64,000 nt of DNA from Hyphomicrobiaceae bacterium (GCA_020637815.1 JACKJS010000001.1:930001-994000); one strand, 5' to 3'; positions 18,901-27,422 are shown, counted from the stretch's first letter. Notes: a model not told the origin generated them from the letters alone. Numbers and translations: made by a program.

Positions 18901-19894
18901 CCGGACTGTGGTCCGAGTCCGCTTCGGCTTGGATGCCCCAAGCATCGTCGTCGGTCGATGTCGAGCGAATGGTGCCGGTGTTGGTGACGGTAATGCTGCT
19001 GTTGGCGGCCTCGGTTCCCGCATAGATACCGTAGCTGGTGTCGACCGCGACCACATTCATCGGGCCGCTATTGGTAACGATGAGAGGCGCGCCCCCGTCG
19101 TCTTCCGAGGCCGCGTAAATTCCGTACCCTCTCTCGACCGAGTTGATCTTCAGCGCGCCGCTGTTGATGATCGTCGTCGTGCTGGGGCCTTCAGCGTAGC
19201 TGTAAATGCCGACGGCGCGACCGCCGGAGCCGGTCGTCGAGATGTTTAGGTCGCCTCTATTGTTGATGAAGATGTTGCTGTCCGAGCCGTAAGTCTTGCC
19301 CCTGATTCCATACGCCTCGTCGATCGATGTGGTGACGTTCAGCGTGGCGAAATTCGAGATGTTGATCGGGCTCGACGCTGCTCTGGTAACGGCATGAATG
19401 GCAACGTGCCTGGAAAAACTACTGATGGTGATGTCGCCGGTATTGACGATGGTTATCGAGCTGTCGGCACTGCTCGCATAGGTGTCGATACCGTACGCGC
19501 CACCGATCAACTGCCCGCTGTTGTTGAGATAGATATCGCCATTCGAGGTGGTCGTGTCGATCCCGATCACGGTGGTGGGGTCGGTCCGCGCCTCGGTGTT
19601 CACACAGACCACGTTACCCCCGGAAACGCTTATCGCCGTAGGGGCGGCCGGAATAGCAAACGGTAGCCCGTCAACGGTGCAGCTGGAGGCCGCGTGAGCG
19701 GATGGGCCCGACGTTACGAGCAAGAGGGTCGAAACCAGCGCCGTGCCGAGCAGGAGCGCGCTGGTGCTCGCCGTGGTGAACCGGTAGGAAAGTTGCTTGT
19801 CGGAAGTGCTTGGCGCTTCGGATGCATCCGTTCGCGTCAATAGCCTCGTGCGCGCCGCAAGTGCATGCGCGCGTCGCCGGTTGTGCCGGTTCAT
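15959..19894 (-). CDS. Large autotransporter (type V secreted) protein
   Basis: A 1311-residue protein starting at the ATG at 19894 (MNRHNRRRAHALAARTRLL). The N-terminus is basic for ~40 residues and then hydrophobic, ending near SAHA, like an extended signal peptide. The passenger, ~80-1000, is built of many short repeats of the form I-x-(N/V)-S-G-x-(I/L)-x-V ('ITNSGAI', 'VVNTGALTV') as in a right-handed beta-helix. The last ~270 residues are an autotransporter beta-barrel: 'GAWIKGGGARLN', 'FDLDGQLDTIDLQMGIDMG', and a C-terminal strand ending in Trp. The passenger would be displayed or released at the surface; its role (adhesion is typical) is unknown. It sits between dnaG and rpoD. Confidence 0.9.
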   Translation of the reverse strand: MNRHNRRRAHALAARTRLLTRTDASEAPSTSDKQLSYRFTTASTSALLLGTALVSTLLLVTSGPSAHAASSCTVDGLPFAIPAAPTAISVSGGNVVCVNTEARTDPTTVIGIDTTTSNGDIYLNNSGQLIGGAYGIDTYASSADSSITIVNTGDITISSFSRHVAIHAVTRAASSPINISNFATLNVTTSIDEAYGIRGKTYGSDSNIFINNRGDLNISTTGSGGRAVGIYSYAEGPSTTTIINSGALKINSVERGYGIYAASEDDGGAPLIVTNSGPMNVVAVDTSYGIYAGTEAANSSITVTNTGTIRSTSTDDDAWGIQAEADSDHSPVSVTNSGAIFATAPQGVGVGVEARAFDDQSPISMFNSGAVTVMSKLDAYGLVSEGHGDNSPTAITNTGALTVTSTNEDAAGIYASSDGIGSPIQIVNSGNLNVWAGDDGTGISAYADDDASPISIMNSGAINVTAVEDIDGIYARTNGMNSSVEITNHGAMSIDAGEDADGIDVEVNGANSPVRVVNTGALTVTSRTANANGIEIGSSYGYVPSSNISVNNSGALVVRAAVDADGIDTEAYGGNSTTTVVNSGAITVTAVTGSVRGIESTAYGINSPVSITNSGDIHATATKGTSGPADGIFAATLGPNSAITVVNSAAIMAKSPIQAVGIRALSYGAILGPAGSNSPISITNSGDIRATVTSTTKVAFLQPYNYAMGLLAVSTSQKSPIAINNSGSVYAEGGPRNVGVYAYSVYANKTTITNTGEIGAQSHLAIDVKGGGAADIFNAGLITGFVDLTAQNDRFVNQAGGVFETKKTSLFGAGNDLFVNQSGGTVLAATDGGARETSGFQGLETFKNRGLISMIDGGVGDRFTIANTPGGKNLNYEGGGLLGVDAFLGGPGSKADVFTVQGNVSGVTKVVVNNTNTGPGTFNSQGIPVVFVDGKTPNAGNFVLRDGPIDTGFFDYDLFFTPTGSGYWEFRSFAGGGAYILPKLLTAAQDIWHETSSTWFDRTADLRVVLNGGGSPAYDAGTKAPGGPASNGLTPGAWIKGGGARLNRDASATTNAYGNSYTFDLDGQLDTIDLQMGIDMGRYDVLSEGDALIFGVLGGFVGGNLDYDALVRSFDFSGGQVGAYATYLKGGLFVDTLLNVHLYEIDAPNQGFPDSLNATTVGLRTDSGYRFGSFTGGAFFEPLATIEVTWADIDGFNVGGNKVSFSDDANVRGRLGARAGTTMQAWEGTMMEPFVIASLWGNLSDENSATLVSNGRTFQFNDDLQDVWGELSAGVNLFNFSQTTSVFAKVDYTFGEDISGVGGKAGMRVSW

Positions 19895-20043
19895 CAATGC
19901 CCCCGTCCCCTCAGCCCAAAGACGCACCCACCGCCTTTGGACATCAACCCTTTGAGATTCGCACGTTAACGGTGGCGCCCAACAACTACTAGTGCAGGAA
20001 GGCAACAGCCGTGCACAGACCGTCAGCCCCCTGAATCCCTTCG

Positions 20044-20088
20044 TTTTTTATGAGATCTCTTTTTGTGAGATCCCCTTCTATAAGATCC
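20044..20088. repeat. Three tandem 15-bp repeats after dnaG
   Basis: Units at 20044-20058, 20059-20073 and 20074-20088 share (T)nATGAGATC-type sequence. They begin ~10 bp past the dnaG stop. Pairs of GATCTC and GAGATC could form a small hairpin. Function unknown. Confidence 0.6.
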
Positions 20089-20097
20089 TTTCGCCTC

Positions 20098-21999
20098 TCA
20101 GCGACGGTTTTCACGACGGCGGCCGCGCGATGGCGGTTCGTTCTTGAGCCGCGCCAGCGTGTCCTGAAGGCGCTGCTTGGCGTCGCGCATCGGCGCATCG
20201 TCGGTTTCATGCTGCAGCCCCACGCTCGCCACCTCCTGTTGCAGTGCGGCGAAACGTTCGAATTCGGCTTCGGACATCTCGGCGATGGATTCGGCACTTT
20301 CGGCAATCTCGCGGGTGAGCGTCGGCAGCGCCCGCCACCGATAGATCACGTCCGTGAACTGATCGATCACCTCATCGCGCGGCGCCTCCGGCCTGAGGAA
20401 GGCGAGACGCGTGAACGGGCTCTCCCAGAATAGCCGGTCGAGCAGCGGACCGTGCGGCCCCGCGCGCAAGGCCCCAATCAGAGCTTCGCGGGACATGGCG
20501 GGATCGTCGAAGATCGCGCGTCTTGCCGCCGCCAGCAATGCGGCCAGCTTCTTGTCGCGCAGGTCAACGCTCGCGATCTCCTCGGCGAAATGGTCCAGCA
20601 GCCACGGATGGTTCACCATCGCCAAGGTGACGATGGTGCCGAAGCCGTAATCCGTGGGCGGCGGAAGAGCTTCGCGCCGGATGGGCTTCGAAGTGCGGCC
20701 CTTGCCCCCGCTCCGCGCGCGCGGCGTTTGCGGACGCCAGAGCTCGAACAGCCGGTTCTTGATCTCGCGGCGATAGTGCTCCCGCACGCGCGCGTTCTCG
20801 ATCTGCGTCAGCAGCGTCTCGAGCCGGGCCTCGAACGCAGCGCGCCGTTCCGGCGTGTCGATGGCGCCTGCCGCCATTTCCCGGCGCCAGACCATGTCGA
20901 TCAGCGGCATGGCATTCTTGAGATAGGCGGAGAACGCGGCCGGACCCGCGCTGCGCACGAGATCGTCTGGGTCCTGGCCTTGCGGCAGGAAGGCGAAGCG
21001 GAAGGAATGGCCTTCGCGCAGCACGGGAAGCATGCGGTCCACGGCACGCGCGGCGGCCGCCTCCCCCGCCCTGTCGCCATCGAAGCAGATGACAGGCTCC
21101 GGCGCGAGTTGCCATAGGAGCTCCATCTGCCGCGCCGTGAAGGCCGTGCCGAGCGTCGCCACCACGTTCTTGAAGCCCGCCTGGTCGAGCGCGATCACGT
21201 CCATGTAGCCTTCAACCACGATCAGCTCGCCCTTGTCGAAGGCGGACTGGCGCGCGCGGGCGAAGTTGAAAACCATCGAGCCCTTGTCGAAAAGCTGCGT
21301 CTCCGGCGAGTTCAGATATTTCGGCTGCGCGTCGGCGCTAAGCGCGCGGGCGCCGAAGGCGATCACCCGCGATTTCATGTCGAGGATCGGGATCGTCAGC
21401 CGGTCGCGAAAGCGGTCGTAGCTAGGCCGTCCGTTGTCCGGCTTGACGATGAGCCCAGCATCGAGAAGCTGCGCCTCGGTGAAGCCCTTTTGCAGCAGGG
21501 CGTTCTTGAGCGTATCGCGCATCCCCGGCGCACAGCCGATGCGGAACTCATTGAAGGTCTCTCGCGACAGTCCGCGCCCTTCGGCGTAGGCGAGCGCCTC
21601 ACGCCCGGCGCCGGACTGCAGCGCGCGCTCGAAAAACGCGGCCGCGGCTTCGAGCGCGTCCATGAGCCCGAGCCGCTCCTTCACCGTGCGCTCGTATTGG
21701 GGATCGGGCTCTGGCATCGGCACGCCCGCCTCACCCGCCAGCCGCTCCACGGCCTCGGGGAAGCTCAAGCCTTCCGTCTCCATGACGAAGCGGAAGATGT
21801 CCCCATGCCGCCCTGAGGAGAAGCAGTGATAGAAACCCTTCTGATCGTTCACGGTGAAGGACGGCGTCTTCTCCTTGTTGAAGGGAGATAGGCCCTTCCA
21901 TTCGCGCCCGGCCCGCTTGAGCTGCACGCGCCGCGACACGACCTGGCTCACGGGGAGCCGGGCACGGACCTCATCCAAGAACGAATCGGAGAACTTCAT
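20098..21999 (-). CDS. dnaG: DNA primase
   Basis: A 633-residue primase that makes RNA primers at the replication fork. I chose the ATG at 21999 (MKFSDSFLDEVRARLPVSQVV), the usual start of the family. The N-terminal zinc-binding domain is present in shape but lacks ligands: 'LSPFNKEKTPSF' has Ser38 and Asn41 where Cys and His are usual, and 'HCFSSGRHGD' keeps Cys59 but has Ser62. The catalytic core has 'DRLTIPILD', 'GYMDVIALDQAGF', 'FDGDRAGEAAAARA' (TOPRIM acidic residues) and the C-terminal helicase-binding region. Zinc-free primases of this form occur in Hyphomicrobiales as far as I recall, so it is probably functional. Confidence 0.95.
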   Translation of the reverse strand: MKFSDSFLDEVRARLPVSQVVSRRVQLKRAGREWKGLSPFNKEKTPSFTVNDQKGFYHCFSSGRHGDIFRFVMETEGLSFPEAVERLAGEAGVPMPEPDPQYERTVKERLGLMDALEAAAAFFERALQSGAGREALAYAEGRGLSRETFNEFRIGCAPGMRDTLKNALLQKGFTEAQLLDAGLIVKPDNGRPSYDRFRDRLTIPILDMKSRVIAFGARALSADAQPKYLNSPETQLFDKGSMVFNFARARQSAFDKGELIVVEGYMDVIALDQAGFKNVVATLGTAFTARQMELLWQLAPEPVICFDGDRAGEAAAARAVDRMLPVLREGHSFRFAFLPQGQDPDDLVRSAGPAAFSAYLKNAMPLIDMVWRREMAAGAIDTPERRAAFEARLETLLTQIENARVREHYRREIKNRLFELWRPQTPRARSGGKGRTSKPIRREALPPPTDYGFGTIVTLAMVNHPWLLDHFAEEIASVDLRDKKLAALLAAARRAIFDDPAMSREALIGALRAGPHGPLLDRLFWESPFTRLAFLRPEAPRDEVIDQFTDVIYRWRALPTLTREIAESAESIAEMSEAEFERFAALQQEVASVGLQHETDDAPMRDAKQRLQDTLARLKNEPPSRGRRRENRR

Positions 22000-22087
22000 T
22001 TCAGTGACAGTGGGCTTATCGGCGTCTGGGCGCGACCGCACGAACGGGGCTTCTCACCATTATCCACTGTTTGGAACAAAAGAGGAA

Positions 22088-22246
22088 CTACCGCGGAAGC
22101 TCTTGCCGTTGCGCCGCCCGCCGCTTCTTGCTCGCCAGCCGCTTGCGCCGTTTCCGCGAGATGCCCTTGAGCTGGTTCAGCAGGCTGTCGCCCCAGACGT
22201 CGAGGCGCCCCGGCTTCCATCGCGAATGTCGTGTCGTGCTCTCCAT
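22088..22246 (-). CDS. Possible small basic protein upstream of dnaG
   Basis: A 52-residue frame with an ATG at 22246, too short for standard ORF lists. It reads MESTTRHSRWKPGRLDVWGD and then a Lys/Arg-rich tail including 'SRKRRKRLASKKRRAAQR'. It lies in the same orientation 88 bp before dnaG. The ribosome-binding site is weak and no family is recognised. The basic tail could bind nucleic acid, or the frame may be chance in GC-rich DNA. Confidence 0.3.
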   Translation of the reverse strand: MESTTRHSRWKPGRLDVWGDSLLNQLKGISRKRRKRLASKKRRAAQRQELPR

Positions 22247-22618
22247 GGCGAAGAGTTTACCGTGTCACGGCGAAGCACGGCCAGTGCCAGACACCATATT
22301 CCGGATGCTCGGAAAACGGTCCTCGATCGACCGGGGCGGTTCGCCGTCGCGGAGGCCGATCCGCCTCGTTGCCGCAACGGCGCCATGTTGGGTGGGACAG
22401 GACTCTCGATTCACGCAACCCGGCGTTCCAGTGCGCGGACATTACTGCCATTGACGTATACGGAGCATAGGCCAATGCGGGCCAACGATGCGCCGCACGG
22501 CCGCAATCGCCACGAGCCGTTACCAATGACGCAGTCAAGTGTTCCGCTTCGCGGCCTTTTCTGAAACATTGGCGAAAGTAGCTTTGGCGAAACACGCGGC
22601 CAAAACGAGGAGGACGAC
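22247..22618. other. Intergenic region
   Basis: Divergent spacer between the dnaG side and the DUF2189 gene. No gene, repeat or strong hairpin seen. A GAGGAGGACG ribosome-binding site for the TTG start of the next gene is at the right end. Confidence 0.4.
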
Positions 22619-23392
22619 TTGGAAGCGACTGGGGGATTGCCGGACGTCGCCACGATCGATTGGAATGCACCATTCCGGTGGCTCGGCGGCGGCTGGCGCG
22701 ATCTTTGGAGAGCGCCGGGTCCTTGTCTGACCTACGGACTTATTCTCGCGCTGATAAGCATTGCGCTGTCTTATGCGCTGATCGCCTCGGATGCGGAATT
22801 CTGGGCCCTCGCGCTGACATGCGGGTTCGTGTTCGTCGCGCCCATGCTCGCCATGGGACTCTACGAAGCCGGGCGCCGACTCGAGCTTGGGCAGAAGCCT
22901 ACATTGGGCGAGATCCTTGTCGTCCGCGGGGCCTTCCGGCAGGACGTCGCCTATCTCGGCTTGTTCTTGCTGCTGATCTACCTGTTCTGGGGGCGGATCG
23001 CGCAGATCGTCTACGGGCTTTCCACCTACCATTTGCACCGGACCGTGGGAGACTTCGTGACGTTCGCGCTCAACACCTCGGATGGACATACGATGCTGAT
23101 GACGGGAACCGTGGCCGGCGGCGCAATCGCCTTTCTCACCTATTGTGCAGTTGTTGTCTCGGCGCCAATGCTGCTCGACGAGAAGACGAGCGTGTTTGCC
23201 GCCATCGCGACGAGCGTACGTGCCGTGGCGGACAATTTTGGACCGATGGCGCTATGGGCCGTGATCGTCGGAACGCTGACCTTGGCCACCGCGGCGACCG
23301 CCTTCCTGGCGCTTACGGTCGTATTCCCATGGCTCGGCCTTGCGAGCTGGCGTGCCTACCGGGAATTGGTTCCCGGACCGCTGCCGGCGTAA
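22619..23392 (+). CDS. DUF2189 integral membrane protein
   Basis: A 257-residue membrane protein. The start is a TTG at 22619, preceded by a strong GAGGAGG site 8 bases upstream. It has about six transmembrane helices. The pattern 'DWNAPFRWLGGGWRDLWRAPGPCLTYGLI' at the start, 'FVAPMLAMGLYEAGRRLELGQKPTL' and 'SAPMLLDEKTSVFAAIATSVRAV' match the DUF2189 (COG5473) family. Members are predicted inner membrane proteins of unknown function. It is followed 69 bp later by a plus-strand beta-propeller gene, possibly co-transcribed. Confidence 0.8.
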   Translation: MEATGGLPDVATIDWNAPFRWLGGGWRDLWRAPGPCLTYGLILALISIALSYALIASDAEFWALALTCGFVFVAPMLAMGLYEAGRRLELGQKPTLGEILVVRGAFRQDVAYLGLFLLLIYLFWGRIAQIVYGLSTYHLHRTVGDFVTFALNTSDGHTMLMTGTVAGGAIAFLTYCAVVVSAPMLLDEKTSVFAAIATSVRAVADNFGPMALWAVIVGTLTLATAATAFLALTVVFPWLGLASWRAYRELVPGPLPA

Positions 23393-23461
23393 GCTACGTC
23401 TCCCCGCCCGTAGAGGCATCCGAAGGCCGGGATGCGCATTGCGCCCCCGCCGTGCTAACGA

Positions 23462-24469
23462 GTGGCGTTGCAACCGATGGCATCGCAACGACCGGTCCGC
23501 TGGCGGCCTCCGCCGAAATCCCGCGCCGCTTCGGTCGCGCTACCGGTGTCAGTGTTTCCGCTGCCGGCTGCAGGCGGAGAGGACATCCTGATCGAACCGT
23601 CCGGATCGGTGGTGACGGGCCTCGACAACGGCGACATCGTCCGGCTGGAGCCCAGCAGAACCACCGTCCTCGGCAACACGGGCGGACGGCCTCTCGGGAT
23701 CGAGGCGGAAGCGGATGGCACGCTACTGATCTGCGATCACGACAAGGGACTGCTCCGCCTCGATCCCAATGGCGGACGTCTCTCGGCGGTGGTGGACGCG
23801 GTCGAGAACGCACGGTTGCGGTTCTGCAGCAACGCCGTGGTTTGCCCGGACGGGACGATCTATTTCACCACCTCCTCCGACAGCGCGACCTGGGACGACT
23901 ACCAGGCGGATGTGATCCGGCATGCGGCCTCGGGGCGCCTGATCCGCCTGAGCCCGCGAGGAGAGGTCACGGTGCTCGCCCGCGGCCTCGCCTTCGCGAA
24001 TGGGTTGGAGCTCGCGCCCGACGGCTCGTTTCTGCTCGTCGCCGAGACGATCGCCTATAGGATCCGCAAGTTCTGGCTCACGGGTACACGAGCGGGGACC
24101 TGGTCCGATTTCGTGACCGGGCTGCCGGGCTTTCCCGACAATATCAGCCTCTCGGAATCCGGACTGCTTTGGGTCGCCCTGCCCGCGCCACGGATGCCCG
24201 TTCTCGACTTTCTCCTGCCCCGTGCCCCAGCATTGCGATCTCTTGTGCTGATGCTACCGCAGGCGTTGCATCCCAAGCCTCCGAGCATCATTTGGGTGCA
24301 GGCCTACGACCTCGACGGACGGCTGGTCCATAATGTCAAGACGAAGCACCGGCATCTGTCGTTCGTGACCGCCGCCGCCGAGCGGCATGGCGCGCTCTGG
24401 CTCGCGAGCGCTCGCCGCGACGTGCTGGCGCGGATCGACCTGCCCGCAGCCCGCGGCCTCCGCAGTTAG
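23462..24469 (+). CDS. SMP-30/strictosidine-synthase-like beta-propeller protein
   Basis: A 335-residue protein with a GTG start at 23462; an ATG at 23477 is an alternative. Repeated blades of a six-bladed propeller are visible: 'GIEAEADGTLLICDHDKGLLRL', 'GTIYFTTSSDSATWDDYQAD', 'LARGLAFANGLELAPDG', 'ETIAYRIRKFWLTG' and 'GLPGFPDNISLSESGLLWVAL'. This is the layout of the strictosidine-synthase/adipocyte plasma membrane-associated protein and SMP-30/gluconolactonase superfamily. Bacterial members are lactonases or have unknown substrates. It has no obvious signal peptide after the Arg/Pro-rich start. Its last 4 bp overlap the tail of the convergent flippase gene. Confidence 0.8.
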   Translation: MALQPMASQRPVRWRPPPKSRAASVALPVSVFPLPAAGGEDILIEPSGSVVTGLDNGDIVRLEPSRTTVLGNTGGRPLGIEAEADGTLLICDHDKGLLRLDPNGGRLSAVVDAVENARLRFCSNAVVCPDGTIYFTTSSDSATWDDYQADVIRHAASGRLIRLSPRGEVTVLARGLAFANGLELAPDGSFLLVAETIAYRIRKFWLTGTRAGTWSDFVTGLPGFPDNISLSESGLLWVALPAPRMPVLDFLLPRAPALRSLVLMLPQALHPKPPSIIWVQAYDLDGRLVHNVKTKHRHLSFVTAAAERHGALWLASARRDVLARIDLPAARGLRS

Positions 24470-25818
24470 GCCTCCGCGCCGCCGCGCGAGACGGCACGGT
24501 CTTGCAGGAGTGCAAGGCAATCGGTTCGCGGCTCCCCGCGCCGCCGCAACGTCACCAGCACAGCGAGTTGCCAAACGATCATGGCGATCAGCACCGCCAG
24601 CGCGGCGCCGAACGCACCCAATTTGGGGATGAGGACGAAGCACGCGAGCGCGAGCGCCGCCAAGGCGACCCCGCAAAGCACGGCGTTGTCGCGCTGAGCC
24701 CCGGACAGCGTCATCATCGTGACGCTCGGCCCCGCCAGTGCCGGGACCGCCTGCGCACCGATCAGGACCGCAAGAACCGGCCCGCCATGGGCGAAGTCCG
24801 GCCCGAATAGCGACAGCACAGTGCTTCCGAAAAAGACGGCCAATACGGTGATGACGAGCGTTGCGGCGGCCGGAAGCACCACGGCCTTTCGCAACGTGCG
24901 CCGCAGCGCGCGGGCATCGCGCGCATTGCGGGCTTCGGCAAGATCGGGCGACGACACGTGATGGGCGACCTGAACGATGAAACCGACCAGGAACGAGAGT
25001 TTCAGGCACAATCCGAATACGGCGATGCCGGCCCGAGTCAACAGCGGCGACGACAACACGATGGCGACATCGGCGAAGGCCGTCAGGAACAGAGCGACGA
25101 CAATCGCCATATGCGCTTCGCCGCGCCAACGACGCGACAGTTTCGCAGGCACCTTTGCCGGTTTGCCTTCGGGGATCAGCGGGCGCGTCAGCCGCCATTG
25201 CACCAGAGCCAGCGCCGCAGTGATCGTAACGAATACCGCAAGGAACGCGATGGCGGAGCCCTGCATGCCCGCTGCCGCGACGAGCACGATCACGCCCAGG
25301 AACAGAATGGGACGCACGCAGACTTCCGGGATATAGGCGATATCGAACCGGCGCGCCGCGGACGCGATCGCGGAGGTAATGTCGAAAAATGCGATGAAGG
25401 GAAGCAGTGCCGCGGCGAGCACAAGGGCCCAACGCGTGGACGCGTTCTCGAACGGAAAACAAATCGCCACGGCCACCATGGCCGCGCACAAGACCGCAAC
25501 CCCGAACGCGGAACGGCGCGCCGCGGAATGCAAAAATGCCAGAAACGTGGCGGGCGCGGCACGGTATCGCGCCGCGAATCGAATCGTTACGGCTGGATAG
25601 CCCTGAGCGACGACGATCCCCGCCACAGCCGCGAGGCTCGTTACGGCATAAAACAGACCGAGCTGGCCCGCGCCGAGCATGCGGGCAAGGAGAAGCTGCG
25701 CGAGGAACCCGGCGCCCGCGCCAGCGAGCCGGGCGCCCGTGATGAACGCAACGGAAGCGCGCGGGAGGCGGCGTGGCCACCCCGACAGCGTTTCGGCAAA
25801 GCGTGGACGGGACTGCAT
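24466..25818 (-). CDS. Polysaccharide/lipid flippase-like membrane protein (MATE/Wzx superfamily)
   Basis: A 450-residue membrane protein with about 12 hydrophobic helices. Features of the oligosaccharide-lipid flippase family are present: 'ARLAGAGAGFLAQLLLARMLGAGQLGLFYAVTS' at the first helices, an Arg-rich cytoplasmic loop after 'RFAARYRAAPATF', and a repeat of the layout in the second half 'LSLFGPDFAHGGPVLAVLIGAQAVPAL'. It would move a lipid-linked sugar across the inner membrane. No glycosyltransferases are nearby, so the cargo is unclear. It overlaps the convergent propeller gene by 4 bp. A long shadow frame on the same strand was discarded. Confidence 0.8.
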   Translation of the reverse strand: MQSRPRFAETLSGWPRRLPRASVAFITGARLAGAGAGFLAQLLLARMLGAGQLGLFYAVTSLAAVAGIVVAQGYPAVTIRFAARYRAAPATFLAFLHSAARRSAFGVAVLCAAMVAVAICFPFENASTRWALVLAAALLPFIAFFDITSAIASAARRFDIAYIPEVCVRPILFLGVIVLVAAAGMQGSAIAFLAVFVTITAALALVQWRLTRPLIPEGKPAKVPAKLSRRWRGEAHMAIVVALFLTAFADVAIVLSSPLLTRAGIAVFGLCLKLSFLVGFIVQVAHHVSSPDLAEARNARDARALRRTLRKAVVLPAAATLVITVLAVFFGSTVLSLFGPDFAHGGPVLAVLIGAQAVPALAGPSVTMMTLSGAQRDNAVLCGVALAALALACFVLIPKLGAFGAALAVLIAMIVWQLAVLVTLRRRGEPRTDCLALLQDRAVSRGGAEA

Positions 25819-26115
25819 GGGTTCGGTCTTCCGGTGCGGGCGTTCGGTGTTCGACTCGTTGCCCCCGCAGTATAGCTGTGCCGGGGGGCGATCGCGCCGC
25901 GTAAATCCTTAGCCCGAATACCGGGCATATTGATCCGTAGACGGATGTTCTTCTTGGAAAACCGGGCAGAAAATCTCTAATCGAGGACGCTAGGTACAGT
26001 CTTGCGAGGATGGCTCAATCGTTGACCAATCGCGCCAATCGATGTCCTTTGCGTTTTGGGCCGCGCCCACCCGTGAGATAATGCGGGCCCAAGCGAAACC
26101 GATTCGAAACGTGCG

Positions 26116-26382
26116 ATGGAGATCCCTCTGACCGTTCTGATGGCGCTTTTTGCCATCCTCGCGCTCTTTGTGTGGTGGCGATTCGACATCGATATCGCCG
26201 ACGTCGTGGCTTCGAGCGTCACGCCGGCAATCGGCTTCGGGCTGATCTACTACTACCACACGCCCCTTGCCTGGGCCGGCGGGCTTGTGCTGCTCGCCAT
26301 CGGCGCCTTCTCACTGGCCTATTTGGTGCGGCGGCGCCATCGACCATTGGCGTCCCACCGCCGACAGCAGCAGAAAGACTGA
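26116..26382 (+). CDS. Small membrane protein of unknown function
   Basis: An 88-residue protein. It has three hydrophobic helices at residues ~5-22, ~28-48 and ~50-70. It ends in a basic, Gln-rich cytoplasmic tail 'RRRHRPLASHRRQQQKD'. The ATG is preceded by GATGGAG-like sequence only weakly. No family recognised. It is a single gene with ~300 bp of empty DNA before it. Confidence 0.55.
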   Translation: MEIPLTVLMALFAILALFVWWRFDIDIADVVASSVTPAIGFGLIYYYHTPLAWAGGLVLLAIGAFSLAYLVRRRHRPLASHRRQQQKD

Positions 26383-26466
26383 AGGCCGGAACGCATCCGC
26401 GCACCGGCCTCGTTTCGTATCTCGCTTGCGCCCGGATCGCGCGCCAAGCCAATGCAGCTCAAAGGC

Positions 26467-26868
26467 TTATTGGGACGGCTCGCAGGTGCCGAACTGAGCG
26501 AAGGTCCGCCCGGCCTGGGAAATGGAACCCGACATGGCGCCGCTCGGCTTCTCGACAACCGCTGTCCAGGTCTGAAGACCCTTGCGTCCGCGCATGATCA
26601 GCACGTTCTCATCCTCATAAACGTCGCCATTATCCAGAAGTGCGGCGCCGCCGAAGAGTCCGGAGAACAGATTCTTCTGTTTGACGTTCAACGTCACCAT
26701 TGGCGGGATGCCGGCCGTTTCGTGCCTGATCCGCTTGCATCCGGAAACGGCCACGCATTCGAACACTTCGTGGACGGCGCACGCATAAGCGGGTTCCGCG
26801 TAGGCCTTCACGGGCGCAAGAGCTAGCGCCGCGAACGGTGCTAGTGCCATAATTTTCAAAATTCGCAT
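26467..26868 (-). CDS. Small exported protein of unknown function
   Basis: A 133-residue protein. I chose the ATG at 26868 (MRILKIMALAPFAALALAPV) because GGGGACGAAG lies just before it and a signal peptide starts there, ending near AYA/EPAYA. The mature part has four cysteines (ACAVHEVFECVAVSGCKR and the final 'GTCEPSQ'). It ends in an ordered region with 'DNGDVYEDENVLIMRGRKGLQTWTAVVE', like a small periplasmic beta protein. It is paired with a second exported gene upstream, but a terminator separates them. Confidence 0.6.
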   Translation of the reverse strand: MRILKIMALAPFAALALAPVKAYAEPAYACAVHEVFECVAVSGCKRIRHETAGIPPMVTLNVKQKNLFSGLFGGAALLDNGDVYEDENVLIMRGRKGLQTWTAVVEKPSGAMSGSISQAGRTFAQFGTCEPSQ

Positions 26869-26962
26869 CACTTCGTCCCCTTGTTGACTGCATAAAATCG
26901 CTCCGCATGCTGCCCCGACAACATCGAAGCCACAAGGGAAAGTGCAGCACAGAAGTCGATAC

Positions 26963-26997
26963 AAAAAAGCCGAGCGGCACCTTGATGCCGCCCGGCC
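26963..26997 (-). terminator. Intrinsic terminator after the 27027 gene
   Basis: On the minus strand GCCGGGCGGCA...TGCCGCTCGGC forms a stem followed by TTTTTTG. It lies ~30 bp past the stop of the 131-residue exported protein. Confidence 0.85.
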
Positions 26998-27026
26998 TCT
27001 ATCCTCGCTCGCAGCAGCAAGGGCCT

Positions 27027-27422
27027 TTAGTAAAGTGCGGTGCTCGCCGACTTGGTCAGGATCTCGCCGCGGTTGAGCACGGTCATCGCCTTGGCGCCGG
27101 GGGCGCAGGTGAAGACGATGCGCTCGTTGCGAACGCCGTCGAAGTGGAACAGCTCGCCCGGGTGCAATGCCACCCGCACGCGCGTCGCCTCGGCGTTACC
27201 GTCCTGTGAAGCAGCGGACATCACCGCGTTCACGGCGCACTTCCCGTGATCCGGCTCATAATAGGCAAGGAGACGCGACTTGCCGACCGACGCAAGGATC
27301 GGCTCGTAGGGACCGACAGGTCCAAGATTCATCTCACTCGTTTCGCCGGCACCCGCGATCGCCGTGGCCGCGAACATCGAAAACGCAGCCGCGGCTGCAA
27401 TGGAAAGGATGTTCTTCAACAT
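27027..27422 (-). CDS. Small exported protein of unknown function
   Basis: A 131-residue protein with a signal peptide (MLKNILSIAAAAAFSMFAAT, cleavage near AIAG). The mature part has two cysteines ('HGKCAVNAV' and 'FTCAPGAK') and strand-rich text 'VRVALHPGELFHFDGVRNERIVFTC', suggesting a small periplasmic beta protein. No family recognised. Its own terminator follows. Other small exported genes lie on the same strand, in a region that separates yqeY from dnaG. Confidence 0.6.
   Translation of the reverse strand: MLKNILSIAAAAAFSMFAATAIAGAGETSEMNLGPVGPYEPILASVGKSRLLAYYEPDHGKCAVNAVMSAASQDGNAEATRVRVALHPGELFHFDGVRNERIVFTCAPGAKAMTVLNRGEILTKSASTALY

Noticed and set aside
18428..19249. 273-residue plus-strand frame opposite the autotransporter
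   Set aside because: Its Gly/Asp/Arg repeats are the mirror of the autotransporter repeats and not an independent gene.
24254..25780. 508-residue minus-strand frame over the flippase gene
   Set aside because: It is another frame of the flippase coding sequence, Arg-rich and without hydrophobic helices, whereas the frame at 24466-25818 reads as a normal multi-helix membrane protein.
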